A stretch of DNA of 51,713 nt from an uncultured Planctomycetales bacterium. Its GTDB lineage: Bacteria; Planctomycetota; Planctomycetia; Pirellulales; S012-138. Both the position numbers and the translations under genes were made by a program. Positions 16,468-25,400 of this stretch are shown piece after piece. Location of the stretch: positions 1 to 51,713 of the forward strand of contig CALJLD010000058.1 in NCBI GenBank assembly GCA_937982665.1, in the 5' to 3' direction. How positions within the stretch are numbered: position 1 is the stretch's first letter; the number at the start of each line of letters is the position of its first letter. The notes below the pieces were generated by a model. That model was not told the origin of the DNA. It did not search any database and saw only the letters and a list, made by a program, of their open reading frames with translations.

Positions 16468-18444
16468 GTGACAGCTCTTTTCCGCCGAGTGCTGGAATTC
16501 CGCGCGGCTCAAAAGGCGTTTCGCAGCGCCCAGCCACCGGTAATGTTCCGTACATCACCGTTATCGCGGGCCTGGCATTTGACCCGCGAACGCTGGGGCT
16601 CCGGAATGGGCTTCATGGTGAGCGGGGCCACGCACCTGGCTTTGCTCTTTGTCTTGTTTGCGCTACCACTTCCGGTGGTGGAGTTTGTCAAAACAGAGAT
16701 TCTTGCTGTTGATCCCGTTGAGCCGGTCCCGGAAATCGAACTGCCAGACCCAACTTTGGACCTGGCGCCACCCAGTGATACGCCCCATGAGAATGTGCTG
16801 GCGTCCATCGGCATGGCCACCGCGCCGGAAATCGCGGACATGCCAGAGCTGCTGACCGTTGCTGAACCAGAAGCGATCGACACGTCAATCACCATCGCAG
16901 AAGAGTTGGTGCAACTGCAAGGCGTCAAGCTTGACGAGATGATCCGCCAAGGCGCCGCCGGCGAGGAAATCCAACATGTTGAAGGGGCTGTTGATCGGCT
17001 GACGCACGAGATTGCTCGCAACTTGGAAGAGCGCGATGTACTCGTCGTTTGGCTGATGGACGCCTCCGGCAGTTTGACCGCGGAGCGTGCCGAAGTCGCC
17101 GAGCGACTGAATCGCGTCTATCAAGAACTGCGCGAGCTGGGTTCTGTTGCCGAGGAAGCGCTGCTCAGCAGCGTGGTCCAATATGGCGAACAAATGAACG
17201 TACTGGTCACTCCCACAAGTGACGGTGACAAGGTCGTCAAAGGCATCCGTGACGTCGCCACTGACGAGTCCGGCGTTGAGAACATTTTTCAGACGATCGA
17301 AGCCACGGTTAAGAAATTCCGCACGCATGTCGCTCGTGACAAACGCAAGATGATGCTTGTTGTTTGGACGGATGAGTCTGGCGATGACTATGGCGCGTTG
17401 GAAAAAGCCGTGGCGATGTGCCAGCGATACAACACGTCGGTCTACACAGTTGGCCCATCGGCCATGTTCGGCAAAGAAAAGGGCACCCGCCCCTACGTTC
17501 ACCCGGATGACGGCAAGACGTACTACCTGCCCATCAGCCGGGGTCCCGATACTCTGCGGCAAGAACAGATTCAGTTGCCGTTTTGGTTTGGGGGTAATCA
17601 ATTCCGCAATCTGAACTCAGGCTTGGGTCCGTTCGCCCTGACGCGACTGTGCCAATCCACCGGCGGCATCTATTTCATCAAGGATGACCCGGAGGAAGGC
17701 AATCAGTTTGAGCTGGAAGTGATGGCCAACTACACGCCGGAGTATGATTCGGCGGACGAGTACATGGCCCGCGCACGTGGCAGCAAGTTTCGCTCGGCCA
17801 TCTTGCAATCGGTTGATATCTCCATGCAGCGTGAGTTCAAAGGCACGCCACGGCTGGAGTTTGAACCCAATGGCAATACCTACTACAACGAGCTCAAGGA
17901 AGCCCAGGAACTTGTTGCGTACAACATCCCCATCGTGGAATCGGCCTTAATGCCGTTTAATCAATTCCGCGGTGATGCCCTGGAAGAATTGTATCAGCAA
18001 GAGCCCTCTGCCCGTTGGCGGGCCTGGTATGACTTCAACCGTGGCCGGCTATTGGCCATGCGTGCCCGCTGCTATGAGTACAACTGGCGTTGTGCGGAAC
18101 TTAAAGGCTTGAGCCGTGAGTTTGTCGAAGAGAAGTCAAACCGTTGGCGATTTGTTCCGGCGGATGACTTCAGCTTTGGCAGCGAAACACGCAACGATGC
18201 CGAAGAGGCACGCCGCTTGTTGACTCGTTGTATCCGCAATAATCCCGGCACTCCGTGGGCTGTTCTCGCCCGTCGTGAACTCAAAGACCCGATGGGTTTC
18301 CGTGTCGAAGAGGCCTACGTCGCTCCTCCCCCGCCGCCACCGCAACGGCAAGGTAACGGCAACAACAATCCCCCGCAGGGACGCCGTACTGAGCAGCCAC
18401 GACGTTTGGCCCCGCCAACTCCACCCAAGCTGCCGAAGCTGTAG
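16468..18444 (+). CDS. Membrane-anchored VWA-domain protein
   Basis: This is 658 residues from a GTG at 16468, supported by GAGGA 8 bases upstream. One transmembrane helix (about 48-71) follows a cytoplasmic N-terminus. An acidic Pro-rich linker comes next (VEPVPEIELPDPTLDLAPP). From about residue 188 there is a von Willebrand A domain with the MIDAS motif D-A-S-G-S at 198-202 and the later TDESGDDYGALEKAV. A long C-terminal region includes many aromatic residues (WYDFNRGRLLAMRARCYEYNW) and ends in a Pro/Gln/Asn-rich tail. VWA proteins of this kind bind protein partners through a metal ion; the partner is not evident. A terminator at 18479 closes the unit. Confidence 0.88.
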   Translation: MTALFRRVLEFRAAQKAFRSAQPPVMFRTSPLSRAWHLTRERWGSGMGFMVSGATHLALLFVLFALPLPVVEFVKTEILAVDPVEPVPEIELPDPTLDLAPPSDTPHENVLASIGMATAPEIADMPELLTVAEPEAIDTSITIAEELVQLQGVKLDEMIRQGAAGEEIQHVEGAVDRLTHEIARNLEERDVLVVWLMDASGSLTAERAEVAERLNRVYQELRELGSVAEEALLSSVVQYGEQMNVLVTPTSDGDKVVKGIRDVATDESGVENIFQTIEATVKKFRTHVARDKRKMMLVVWTDESGDDYGALEKAVAMCQRYNTSVYTVGPSAMFGKEKGTRPYVHPDDGKTYYLPISRGPDTLRQEQIQLPFWFGGNQFRNLNSGLGPFALTRLCQSTGGIYFIKDDPEEGNQFELEVMANYTPEYDSADEYMARARGSKFRSAILQSVDISMQREFKGTPRLEFEPNGNTYYNELKEAQELVAYNIPIVESALMPFNQFRGDALEELYQQEPSARWRAWYDFNRGRLLAMRARCYEYNWRCAELKGLSREFVEEKSNRWRFVPADDFSFGSETRNDAEEARRLLTRCIRNNPGTPWAVLARRELKDPMGFRVEEAYVAPPPPPPQRQGNGNNNPPQGRRTEQPRRLAPPTPPKLPKL

Positions 18445-18478
18445 AATCCATTCCGCCGACGACCAAGAAAACGTCAAG

Positions 18479-18516
18479 CGCCTCGCTGTGTTTCCGCACA
18501 TCGAGGCGTTTCTCTT
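18479..18516 (+). terminator. Probable terminator after VWA gene
   Basis: CGCCTCG (18479-18485) pairs with CGAGGCG (18502-18508), with an inner TGTG/CACA stem after one mismatch. TTTCTCTT follows. It lies 35 bases past the VWA stop. Confidence 0.7.
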
Positions 18517-18747
18517 GCGCGATTCCTCAGGCCGGGGACGGGAACAGCCCTGGCGGGGAGCCAAAACTGCTGCCCTGATAGGGATTTGCGATACTTGGCG
18601 GTATTTGGCGGGGTTAGAATATCGCTTTGTGGCGCGCGCTTTCCTCACATCTACCGGGGCGTCGTGCCAACACCGCACTCACACGCTCGTCGCGGCCGCT
18701 GTTCATTGAGCGCGCCGATTTCCAGGTGAGTTTTTTGGCTCTTGTTT

Positions 18748-18771
18748 GCCCGAGCTTTTCGGGCGTCTTTT
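18748..18771 (+). promoter_or_regulatory. Terminator-like hairpin in the leader of the aminopropyltransferase-like gene
   Basis: GCCCGA (18748-18753) pairs with TCGGGC (18759-18764) around a 5-base loop, followed by GTCTTTT. It ends about 22 bases before the chosen ATG (18793). It could be an attenuator, or a terminator for leftover upstream transcription. Confidence 0.45.
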
Positions 18772-18792
18772 GCTTCCGCCGCAGAAACTGAT

Positions 18793-21462
18793 ATGTCCCA
18801 ATCCCGCGTGAAGAAACGCGCGCCTGCCGAGCGCTCCGTTCCCGTTGCCGCCCAACAGTTGGCGCCCACGCGGGCATTCGGAGATACCTTCGTGATGCCA
18901 ATGCTGATGCTGCTGTTCATCGGCAGCGGATGCGCGGCGTTGTTTTATGAGATTGTCTGGTTCCAGATGCTGCGGCTCGTGATCGGCTCTTCTGCCGTAT
19001 CGATCGCCGTGCTGTTGGGCACTTTCATGGGCGGCATGTGCTTGGGCAGTTTGGTCCTGCCACGGCTAATTGGCGACCATCACCACCCGCTCCGCGTGTA
19101 TGCGGTCCTGGAGATCGGGATTGGGGTGATCGGGATTTTGCTCTACTTCTTGATCCCGCTGATTGGCAACCTGTATACCGGATTTCTGGGACATGGATTG
19201 GGTAGCGTCTTGTTCCGCGGGGTTGTGTGCGTGATTTGTTTGCTGCCACCGACGGTCCTTATGGGCGCCACGTTGCCGGCAATTGCCCGCTGGGTCGAAG
19301 CCACACCTCGCGGCGTTTCATGGCTCGGTTTCTTTTATGGAGCCAACATCGCTGGCGCGGTCTTTGGATGTCTCTGGGCTGGTTTCTATTGGCTCCGGCA
19401 GCACGATGCTTTGATTACAACACTCGTTGCATTCGGCATTAACTTGATTGTTGGTGGTCTTGGAATCGCACTCTCATTGTTGGCCAGTCACAAAGTTACT
19501 GACGAGCCTGATGCCGACGTGCCGGTTCCCGAGAAAGCACCCCACGCCTGGACAATCTACTTGGCCATTTGCATGTCAGGGCTGACGGCCTTGGGGGCGG
19601 AAGTTGTCTGGACGCGTTTGCTTTCGCTCTTGCTGGGAGCAACGACTTACACGTTTTCAATCATCCTCGCCGTCTTCTTGATTGGCTTGGGAATCGGCAG
19701 CAGCGGCGGAGCTGCGTTGAGCCGGCGAATGGCTTCGCCACGCGTGGGTTTCGCCCTGTGCCAGGCGGCTTTGGCCGGGGCGATCGCATGGGGAGCGTGT
19801 GTCATCAGCGGATCTCTTCCCTGGTGGCCGATTGATCCGGGGCTTTCGGCAACCTCCTGGGCAATCTTCCAATTGGATTTTGTTCGCTGCCTTTGGGCGA
19901 TGCTGCCCGCCAGCATTTTGTGGGGGGCAAGTTTCCCACTTGCGCTGGCTTCCGTTGCGGCCAAGGGACAAGAATCCGGTCGGCTGGTTGGTGGTGTTTA
20001 TGCCGCCAATACGCTGGGCGCCATCTTGGGCGCCTTGGGCTTCAGCATGGTCGGCATCGGTTCGCTGGGAACTCAGGGAGCGCAACAACTGATGGTTTGG
20101 TTGACAGCCGGGTGCTCGTTGTTGGTGCTGGCGCCGCTGTTGATCCGGGCTATCGGCTCGCTATTGGCGATCACTCCGCCGGGCAAAAGCAGCGGACATC
20201 CGTCGTACGGCGCTGCCGGAAATCTGGGCATCATTGTGCTTGGCATTGGCGCGATTCTGTTGCCATGGGGTGCCCTGGGGTTCATTCCCAGTCCTCCCCG
20301 AGGGCTGATCGCTTACGGCCGCACGCTTGCGTACTACGCCAACGACTTGCCGGAATTCAAATACGTCGGCGAGGGCATGAACGCGTCCATTGCCGTGTCT
20401 GAAGAAGGGTCTGGGGCGAGGAACTTCCACGTCAGCGGCAAGGTTGTGGCTTCCAGCATTCCCACCGATATGCGCCTGCAGCATATGTTGGGCCATATCC
20501 CTGTCCTGCTGCATCCGAATCCCAAGAAAGTGCTCATTGTTGGCTGCGGCGCGGGCGTGACCGCCGGGACGTTCGCGCTGTACCCGGACATTGAGGAGAT
20601 TGTGCTTTGCGAGATTGAGCCTTTGATTCCAGAGATCGCCGATCGTTATTTCGCCAAGGAAAACAATTCCATCATGCAGGACCCGCGGCTGCGCAGGGTC
20701 AATGATGACGCGCGGCATTTCATCGCCACTACCGATGAGAAGTTTGACATCATTACGTCCGACCCGATTCATCCCTGGGTCAAAGGTGCTGCGGCGTTGT
20801 ATTCCGTGGAGTACCACGAACTTTGCAAGCAGAAGTTGAATCCCGGCGGGATCATTACGCTTTGGGTTCCCCTGTATGAATCGAACGAACCCGCTGTGAA
20901 GAGCGAGTTCGCGAGCTTCTTCGAAGTCTTTCCCGATGCCACGGTTTGGCACAACCCGGACTTCGCATATGACGACTACGGGAATTACCTTGGCGAAGGT
21001 TACGACGCGGTCGCAATGACCGGGATCAGCCATATCGATTTGGATGCGTTGCAGGAGAAGATCAAACTCGCCAGGCCGGACTACTATCAAGAAATGCAGA
21101 AGCGCGGCGCTCGCCCGGAAGATATTGCGAAGCTCGACCCGATCAAAGTGATTAGCACGATTGATGAAGACCCGGTTGTGACTTGGGATATGGAGCAGCA
21201 GATCAATGAGCTGCCGAATTATGACGCATTCGTCATAGCCGCGACGTTTGCAGCCCGGGCCATTGACCTTTCTGATTGGCTAAGAGATGCCCAGCTCAAC
21301 ACGGACAGGAACATGCGGTTGCAATACCTGGCCGGCGAAAGTCTGAATGCGCAAAATGGGCAGCAAATCTATCGGAATATGGTTCGTGGGACGAGATTTC
21401 CAAACGATTTCTTTTCGTCCCGGGACGAAGAGTCGCTACGATTATTGCGGCAGATCTATTAG
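18793..21462 (+). CDS. Integral membrane protein fused to spermidine-synthase-like domain
   Basis: This is 889 residues from the ATG at 18793. The first 510 or so residues form about 12-14 hydrophobic helices, with repeated LFYEIVWFQMLRLVIGSS and GAEVVWTRLLSLLLGATTYT segments that look like an internal duplication. The C-terminal part is an aminopropyltransferase (SpeE) fold: GMNASIAVSEE, the SAM-type loop VLIVGCGAGVTAG, acidic CEIEPLI, VNDDARHFI and ITSDPIHPW...ALYSVEYHELCKQKLNPGG. Such MFS-like/SpeE fusions are common in planctomycetes and are usually annotated as fused polyamine synthases; whether they make polyamines is not established. The gene is 60 bases upstream of a DDAH-type hydrolase. 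Confidence 0.9.
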   Translation: MSQSRVKKRAPAERSVPVAAQQLAPTRAFGDTFVMPMLMLLFIGSGCAALFYEIVWFQMLRLVIGSSAVSIAVLLGTFMGGMCLGSLVLPRLIGDHHHPLRVYAVLEIGIGVIGILLYFLIPLIGNLYTGFLGHGLGSVLFRGVVCVICLLPPTVLMGATLPAIARWVEATPRGVSWLGFFYGANIAGAVFGCLWAGFYWLRQHDALITTLVAFGINLIVGGLGIALSLLASHKVTDEPDADVPVPEKAPHAWTIYLAICMSGLTALGAEVVWTRLLSLLLGATTYTFSIILAVFLIGLGIGSSGGAALSRRMASPRVGFALCQAALAGAIAWGACVISGSLPWWPIDPGLSATSWAIFQLDFVRCLWAMLPASILWGASFPLALASVAAKGQESGRLVGGVYAANTLGAILGALGFSMVGIGSLGTQGAQQLMVWLTAGCSLLVLAPLLIRAIGSLLAITPPGKSSGHPSYGAAGNLGIIVLGIGAILLPWGALGFIPSPPRGLIAYGRTLAYYANDLPEFKYVGEGMNASIAVSEEGSGARNFHVSGKVVASSIPTDMRLQHMLGHIPVLLHPNPKKVLIVGCGAGVTAGTFALYPDIEEIVLCEIEPLIPEIADRYFAKENNSIMQDPRLRRVNDDARHFIATTDEKFDIITSDPIHPWVKGAAALYSVEYHELCKQKLNPGGIITLWVPLYESNEPAVKSEFASFFEVFPDATVWHNPDFAYDDYGNYLGEGYDAVAMTGISHIDLDALQEKIKLARPDYYQEMQKRGARPEDIAKLDPIKVISTIDEDPVVTWDMEQQINELPNYDAFVIAATFAARAIDLSDWLRDAQLNTDRNMRLQYLAGESLNAQNGQQIYRNMVRGTRFPNDFFSSRDEESLRLLRQIY

Positions 21463-21522
21463 CAGTGACCATCGTTCTGATGTGCAAGCTTTTGACGCAC
21501 ACTCGTAGCGGAATGATCGCCA

Positions 21523-22284
21523 ATGATTGTTCTCGTGCAAACTCCCTCTCCGCAGCTTTCTGCCGGCCAACGCACTTTCGTTGACCGAGCGGAACTCGAT
21601 TTCGACCGGGCGGCGCTACAGCATCGCAATTATGTGAAGGCGCTTGCCGCCTGCGGTGCCGAGGTCAACGCCTTGGACATTAATGAAAACGAACCCGATG
21701 GCGTGTTCATCGAAGACACGGCTATCGTTCTGGATGAGGTGGCTGTCCTGGCATCAATGGGCACAGCCGCGCGACGCCAAGAGCCGACAGCCCTGCGTCC
21801 GGTGCTTGAACAACATCGACAGGTCCAGGCGATTGAATCACCCGCCCGGATTGAGGGGGGCGATGTCCTGCGGGTGGGGCGGAAATTGATTGTTGGGCTT
21901 TCCCAACGCACAGACGAAGCTGGCATTGCCGCGTTGACGCAGATTGTTGAGCCGCACGGTTACTCGGTGACGGCGATTCCTATCGAGCAATGTTTGCACC
22001 TCAAGACGGCCTGTACCGCTTTGCCAGATGGTCGGTTGCTGGTGAACCCAAACTGGATCAATACGGAAGCCCTGTCCGGCTTTGACCTGGTTTGGATTCC
22101 TCCCGAGGAGCCCTGGGCGGCCAACACGCTGCCATTGGGTAACGACGTTGTTCTGCCCGCAGCACACATCGAGACGGCCGAGTTAATCCAGAACCTCGGT
22201 TTCCCGGTCAAGCCTGTCGATATCTCGGAATTCGCCAAAGCTGAAGGCGGAGTCACGTGCTTGAGTCTGGTGATCACAGACTAG
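21523..22284 (+). CDS. Dimethylarginine dimethylaminohydrolase (DDAH) family protein
   Basis: This is a 253-residue member of the guanidino-modifying amidinotransferase superfamily. Motifs: FIEDTAIV (E64-D65), EGGDVLRVG (111-119), GLSQRTDEAG, LHLKTACT with catalytic His159, and EGGVTCLSL with nucleophile Cys246. These are the DDAH/arginine-deiminase-like catalytic residues, and the 250-residue length fits DDAH rather than arginine deiminase (about 410). The expected reaction is hydrolysis of a methylated or free arginine guanidinium to citrulline and an amine; the exact substrate is unknown. It starts 60 bases after the aminopropyltransferase-like gene, and the two are probably co-transcribed. 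Confidence 0.93.
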   Translation: MIVLVQTPSPQLSAGQRTFVDRAELDFDRAALQHRNYVKALAACGAEVNALDINENEPDGVFIEDTAIVLDEVAVLASMGTAARRQEPTALRPVLEQHRQVQAIESPARIEGGDVLRVGRKLIVGLSQRTDEAGIAALTQIVEPHGYSVTAIPIEQCLHLKTACTALPDGRLLVNPNWINTEALSGFDLVWIPPEEPWAANTLPLGNDVVLPAAHIETAELIQNLGFPVKPVDISEFAKAEGGVTCLSLVITD

Positions 22285-22467
22285 CGCATGAAGAGCCACG
22301 CAATAAGCATGGTTCTGCGTTGCCGCTTGAAGTGACATTGACGCCAGCGACGGTCAGGCCAACACTGTGACATGACGCGGCACGGACCGCCGCACGCATG
22401 CTGGCATTGATGGCACAGGGCTCGCACCCCGTTGCCAGATGTTTCCCATCGCAAGAAGGATCGGCCG

Positions 22468-23700
22468 ATGGACGAGATCCATGACTTCCACAATTTTGGC
22501 TCCAAGCTCCAGCAAGTATCCTTGTTGCCGCAGGTGCTGGACTATGTTCAGTGGCAGCAAGCCGTGAATGATGCCGAAGCCGCTGGAGAAGCGCTTCCCG
22601 CCGCGCCGCAATGGGCGCCAATCTCAATCAACCTGGACGTGACCACAGCCTGCAACTATCGCTGTGACCACTGTATTGATTGGGACATCCTCAACTCCGG
22701 GGTAAAGCACAAAGAAGAAGAACTCTTCGACAGCTTGAAAGTCATGGCCGATCGCGGCCTCAAGTCGGTCATCTTGATTGGTGGTGGCGAGCCGACTGTC
22801 TATCCGCGCTTTGTTGATGTTGTTCGATTTCTCAAGCAGGAACTCAATCAACAAGTGGCCGTTGTTTCAAACGGCGGGCGAAATGATCGCATCTTGGAAG
22901 CAGCCGAATACTTCACGTCAGGCGATTGGGTTCGGCTTTCGCTGGATTCCGGCAACGACGATACCTTCCAAGCTATGCACAAGCCGCGGCAGCCTGTGAC
23001 GCTGGACGAAATTTGCGAATGGGTGCCCAAGATCAAGGACAAGAACCCGGACGTGCAGATGGGCTTTTCCTTCATCGTCACTTGGAAGGGCGCCCAGCGC
23101 GATGATGCCAAGATCATTGAGAACATCAACGAGCTCGTCATCGCTGCAAAGCGCGCAAAGCAGTATCGGTTTGATTACATTTCGATCAAACCATTTCTGA
23201 TTCGCGCGGAAGAAAACGGTTCTGAAGTTATGGACCCTGCCAAAGCGCAGGAAGAGATCGGCATAATTGTGGCGAAGATCAAAGCCGCTGTTGCCGAAGC
23301 TCGCGAGTTGGAAGATGAAACCTTCAAGGTTGTGGAAAGCACAAACCTGCGACTGCTGGAAACGGGCGACTGGCAACAATACACGCAGCAGCCCAAGCAG
23401 TGTCACATGCAGTTCTTCCGCCAAGTGCTGACACCGCATGGCGTGTTCAATTGTCCTGTTTACCGTAGCGTTCCCAACGCCATGGTCGCTGCGCGCAATG
23501 GCTACAAAGACGCTGAGCATGCGTGCGATGCCCACGAGAAGACAGGCAAGATCATTCGCCGCTTTGATGCATCGCACGAATGCCGCGAAGTGACGTGCTT
23601 GTACAACTCCGCGAACTGGTGGATCCAGGATTTGATCGAGCGGCCTGAAAAACTGGCCGAGTTGCAAGCGACCGAAGTTAAGGACGATTACTATCTCTGA
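22468..23700 (+). CDS. Radical SAM protein with C-terminal cysteine cluster
   Basis: This is 410 residues from the ATG at 22468, chosen for GAAGGA 7 bases upstream. The radical SAM cluster motif is C62-NYR-C66-DH-C69, followed by the SAM-binding GGGEPTVYP and later beta-strand segments VAVVSNGG and VRLSLDSGNDDTF. The C-terminal third contains a further set of cysteines (KQCHMQFF, VFNCPVY, HACDAH, ECREVTCLY), which suggests a SPASM/twitch-like auxiliary iron-sulfur site. Radical SAM-SPASM proteins commonly modify peptides or mature enzymes. No precursor peptide is obvious beside it. The subfamily is not recognised. Confidence 0.9.
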   Translation: MDEIHDFHNFGSKLQQVSLLPQVLDYVQWQQAVNDAEAAGEALPAAPQWAPISINLDVTTACNYRCDHCIDWDILNSGVKHKEEELFDSLKVMADRGLKSVILIGGGEPTVYPRFVDVVRFLKQELNQQVAVVSNGGRNDRILEAAEYFTSGDWVRLSLDSGNDDTFQAMHKPRQPVTLDEICEWVPKIKDKNPDVQMGFSFIVTWKGAQRDDAKIIENINELVIAAKRAKQYRFDYISIKPFLIRAEENGSEVMDPAKAQEEIGIIVAKIKAAVAEARELEDETFKVVESTNLRLLETGDWQQYTQQPKQCHMQFFRQVLTPHGVFNCPVYRSVPNAMVAARNGYKDAEHACDAHEKTGKIIRRFDASHECREVTCLYNSANWWIQDLIERPEKLAELQATEVKDDYYL

Positions 23701-23983
23701 TGAGTGGTTGCGAGCGATTCCGTCTGCAAACTCGGAATGGCCGTGCGCGATGGCGATTGCCTAAGTCGAACGCCGGCCCGGTTGGGCTGATCAATTCTTA
23801 GCGCCCATAGTTTGGTGTCACGCGTTCTGGCTTGACTTGGCGCCATTTCTCTAGGGCGTTGTTTCCGCTCACGCCTTCGCCGAGATTCTGGCGCTGGCAA
23901 CTTGCCCACGGCGGTGACTGCATGGATACTCTGTGTATCTTGCAAGAACGTCACGTCTCGCCTTCAGCACTCAGGGATTTCTC

Positions 23984-25174
23984 ATGTTCGATTTGTCGTC
24001 CATTCAAGCGGCACTCCGCGATTTTGGCTTCGATGGCTGGTTGCTCTACGATTTTCGCGGATCGAATGTGTTGGCGAGGCGGATTCTGCAATTCCCGAGT
24101 GAGGCCATGGGTTCGCGACGTTTCTTCTACTTGATTCCAGCCAATGGTGAACCGCAGAAGTTGGTGCATCGAATCGAGTCGGGCGCGTTGGATCATCTGC
24201 CAGGCGAAAAGCGGGTTTATCTCCGCTGGCAAGAGTTGCAAAACGCAATCAAAGAAATGCTTGGCGGAATGAAGAAGGTGGCGATGGAATACTCGCCACA
24301 GAATTCGATTCCGTATATCGCCAAGGTTGATTGCGGCACTGTGGAACTTGTGCAGTCCACCGGCGCTAAGGTGCTATCTTCCGGTGATCTCGTGCAGTTG
24401 TTTGAAGCCACCTGGAGTGATGAACAGTGGCAGATGCACCAGGAAGTTTCCAAATTCACAGAGGCGGCATTCGACAAAGCCTGGCGTTTCATTGCGGACA
24501 GCGTTCGCGGCAGCGGTTCTGTTCGTGAAACGGCCGTCCAACAGGTCATTCTGGATCACTTCAAGGACAATGACCTGATCACTGATCACGGACCAATTGT
24601 TGGCGAAGGGCCTCATAGCGGCGATCCCCACTATGAACCTCAAGTTGGGAGCGATGCCGAGATCAAAGCTGGGAGCTTCGTCCTGATTGACCTGTGGGCG
24701 AAGCTCAATCGCGAAGATGCTGTCTACAGTGATCTCACGAAGACAGGATTTGTCGGCGAAAGCGTTCCCGAGGAATACGAGAAGATTTTCCAAATCGTCG
24801 CCAATTCTCGCGATGCGGCCATCGAGTTTGTAAAGGATGCCTTTGGCAAAGGCGAACCCATCCAAGGTTGGCAAGTCGATGACGCCTGCCGTAACGTGAT
24901 TGAAGATGCCGGGTATGGCGAGTATTTCGTACATCGTACCGGACACAATATTGGCCAAGAGACGCATGGCAACGGCGCGAACATCGATAACTTGGAAACA
25001 CATGACGAGCGCCGCATCTTGCCTGGCACATGCTTTTCCATTGAGCCGGGGATTTACCTTCCCGAGTTTGGCGTCCGCAGCGAAGTGGATGTGTTTGTTG
25101 ACCGTGACGGTGGAGTGCATGTCACCGGTGGCATCCAAACCAATGTGCTGCCGGTGCTGAAAGCCTACGCATAG
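23984..25174 (+). CDS. M24 family metallopeptidase (Xaa-Pro aminopeptidase-like)
   Basis: This is 396 residues from the ATG at 23984; a GTG at 23933 is possible. It has an N-terminal creatinase-type domain (FDGWLLYDFRGSN) and a C-terminal pita-bread fold. The five metal ligands are visible: Asp in VLIDLWAKL, Asp in AVYSDLTKTG, His in HRTGHNIGQETHG, Glu in FSIEPGIYLPE and Glu in VRSEVDVFV. The family removes N-terminal residues next to proline. It stands alone between the radical SAM and hybrid kinase genes. Confidence 0.93.
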   Translation: MFDLSSIQAALRDFGFDGWLLYDFRGSNVLARRILQFPSEAMGSRRFFYLIPANGEPQKLVHRIESGALDHLPGEKRVYLRWQELQNAIKEMLGGMKKVAMEYSPQNSIPYIAKVDCGTVELVQSTGAKVLSSGDLVQLFEATWSDEQWQMHQEVSKFTEAAFDKAWRFIADSVRGSGSVRETAVQQVILDHFKDNDLITDHGPIVGEGPHSGDPHYEPQVGSDAEIKAGSFVLIDLWAKLNREDAVYSDLTKTGFVGESVPEEYEKIFQIVANSRDAAIEFVKDAFGKGEPIQGWQVDDACRNVIEDAGYGEYFVHRTGHNIGQETHGNGANIDNLETHDERRILPGTCFSIEPGIYLPEFGVRSEVDVFVDRDGGVHVTGGIQTNVLPVLKAYA

Positions 25175-25400
25175 CGACCACACTCCGCGTTTCCTGAAGT
25201 CGAGACGGGATGTACGGCCTGTCCGGGTCGTATCACTTCCCATTGCGCGATTCTGATGGATCGGCGCAACTCGCGGTCAATTCACGCGCGCAAATGTCAT
25301 TTTCTTAGCGCATTGAGTTCTGTTTGCGTCTTCGCGCAGTACCTTTGGTCAGCATTTGCACAGGGGAACCGATCATCTCCTTTGGTCGATCCTCGTGCGC

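Noticed and set aside
20161..21090. Minus-strand frame of 309 codons
   Set aside because: It is antisense to the SpeE-fusion gene with no recognisable motif.
21523..22284. Arginine deiminase
   Set aside because: The 253-residue length and FIED/EGGD/HLKT motif set fit DDAH better than the much longer deiminases.
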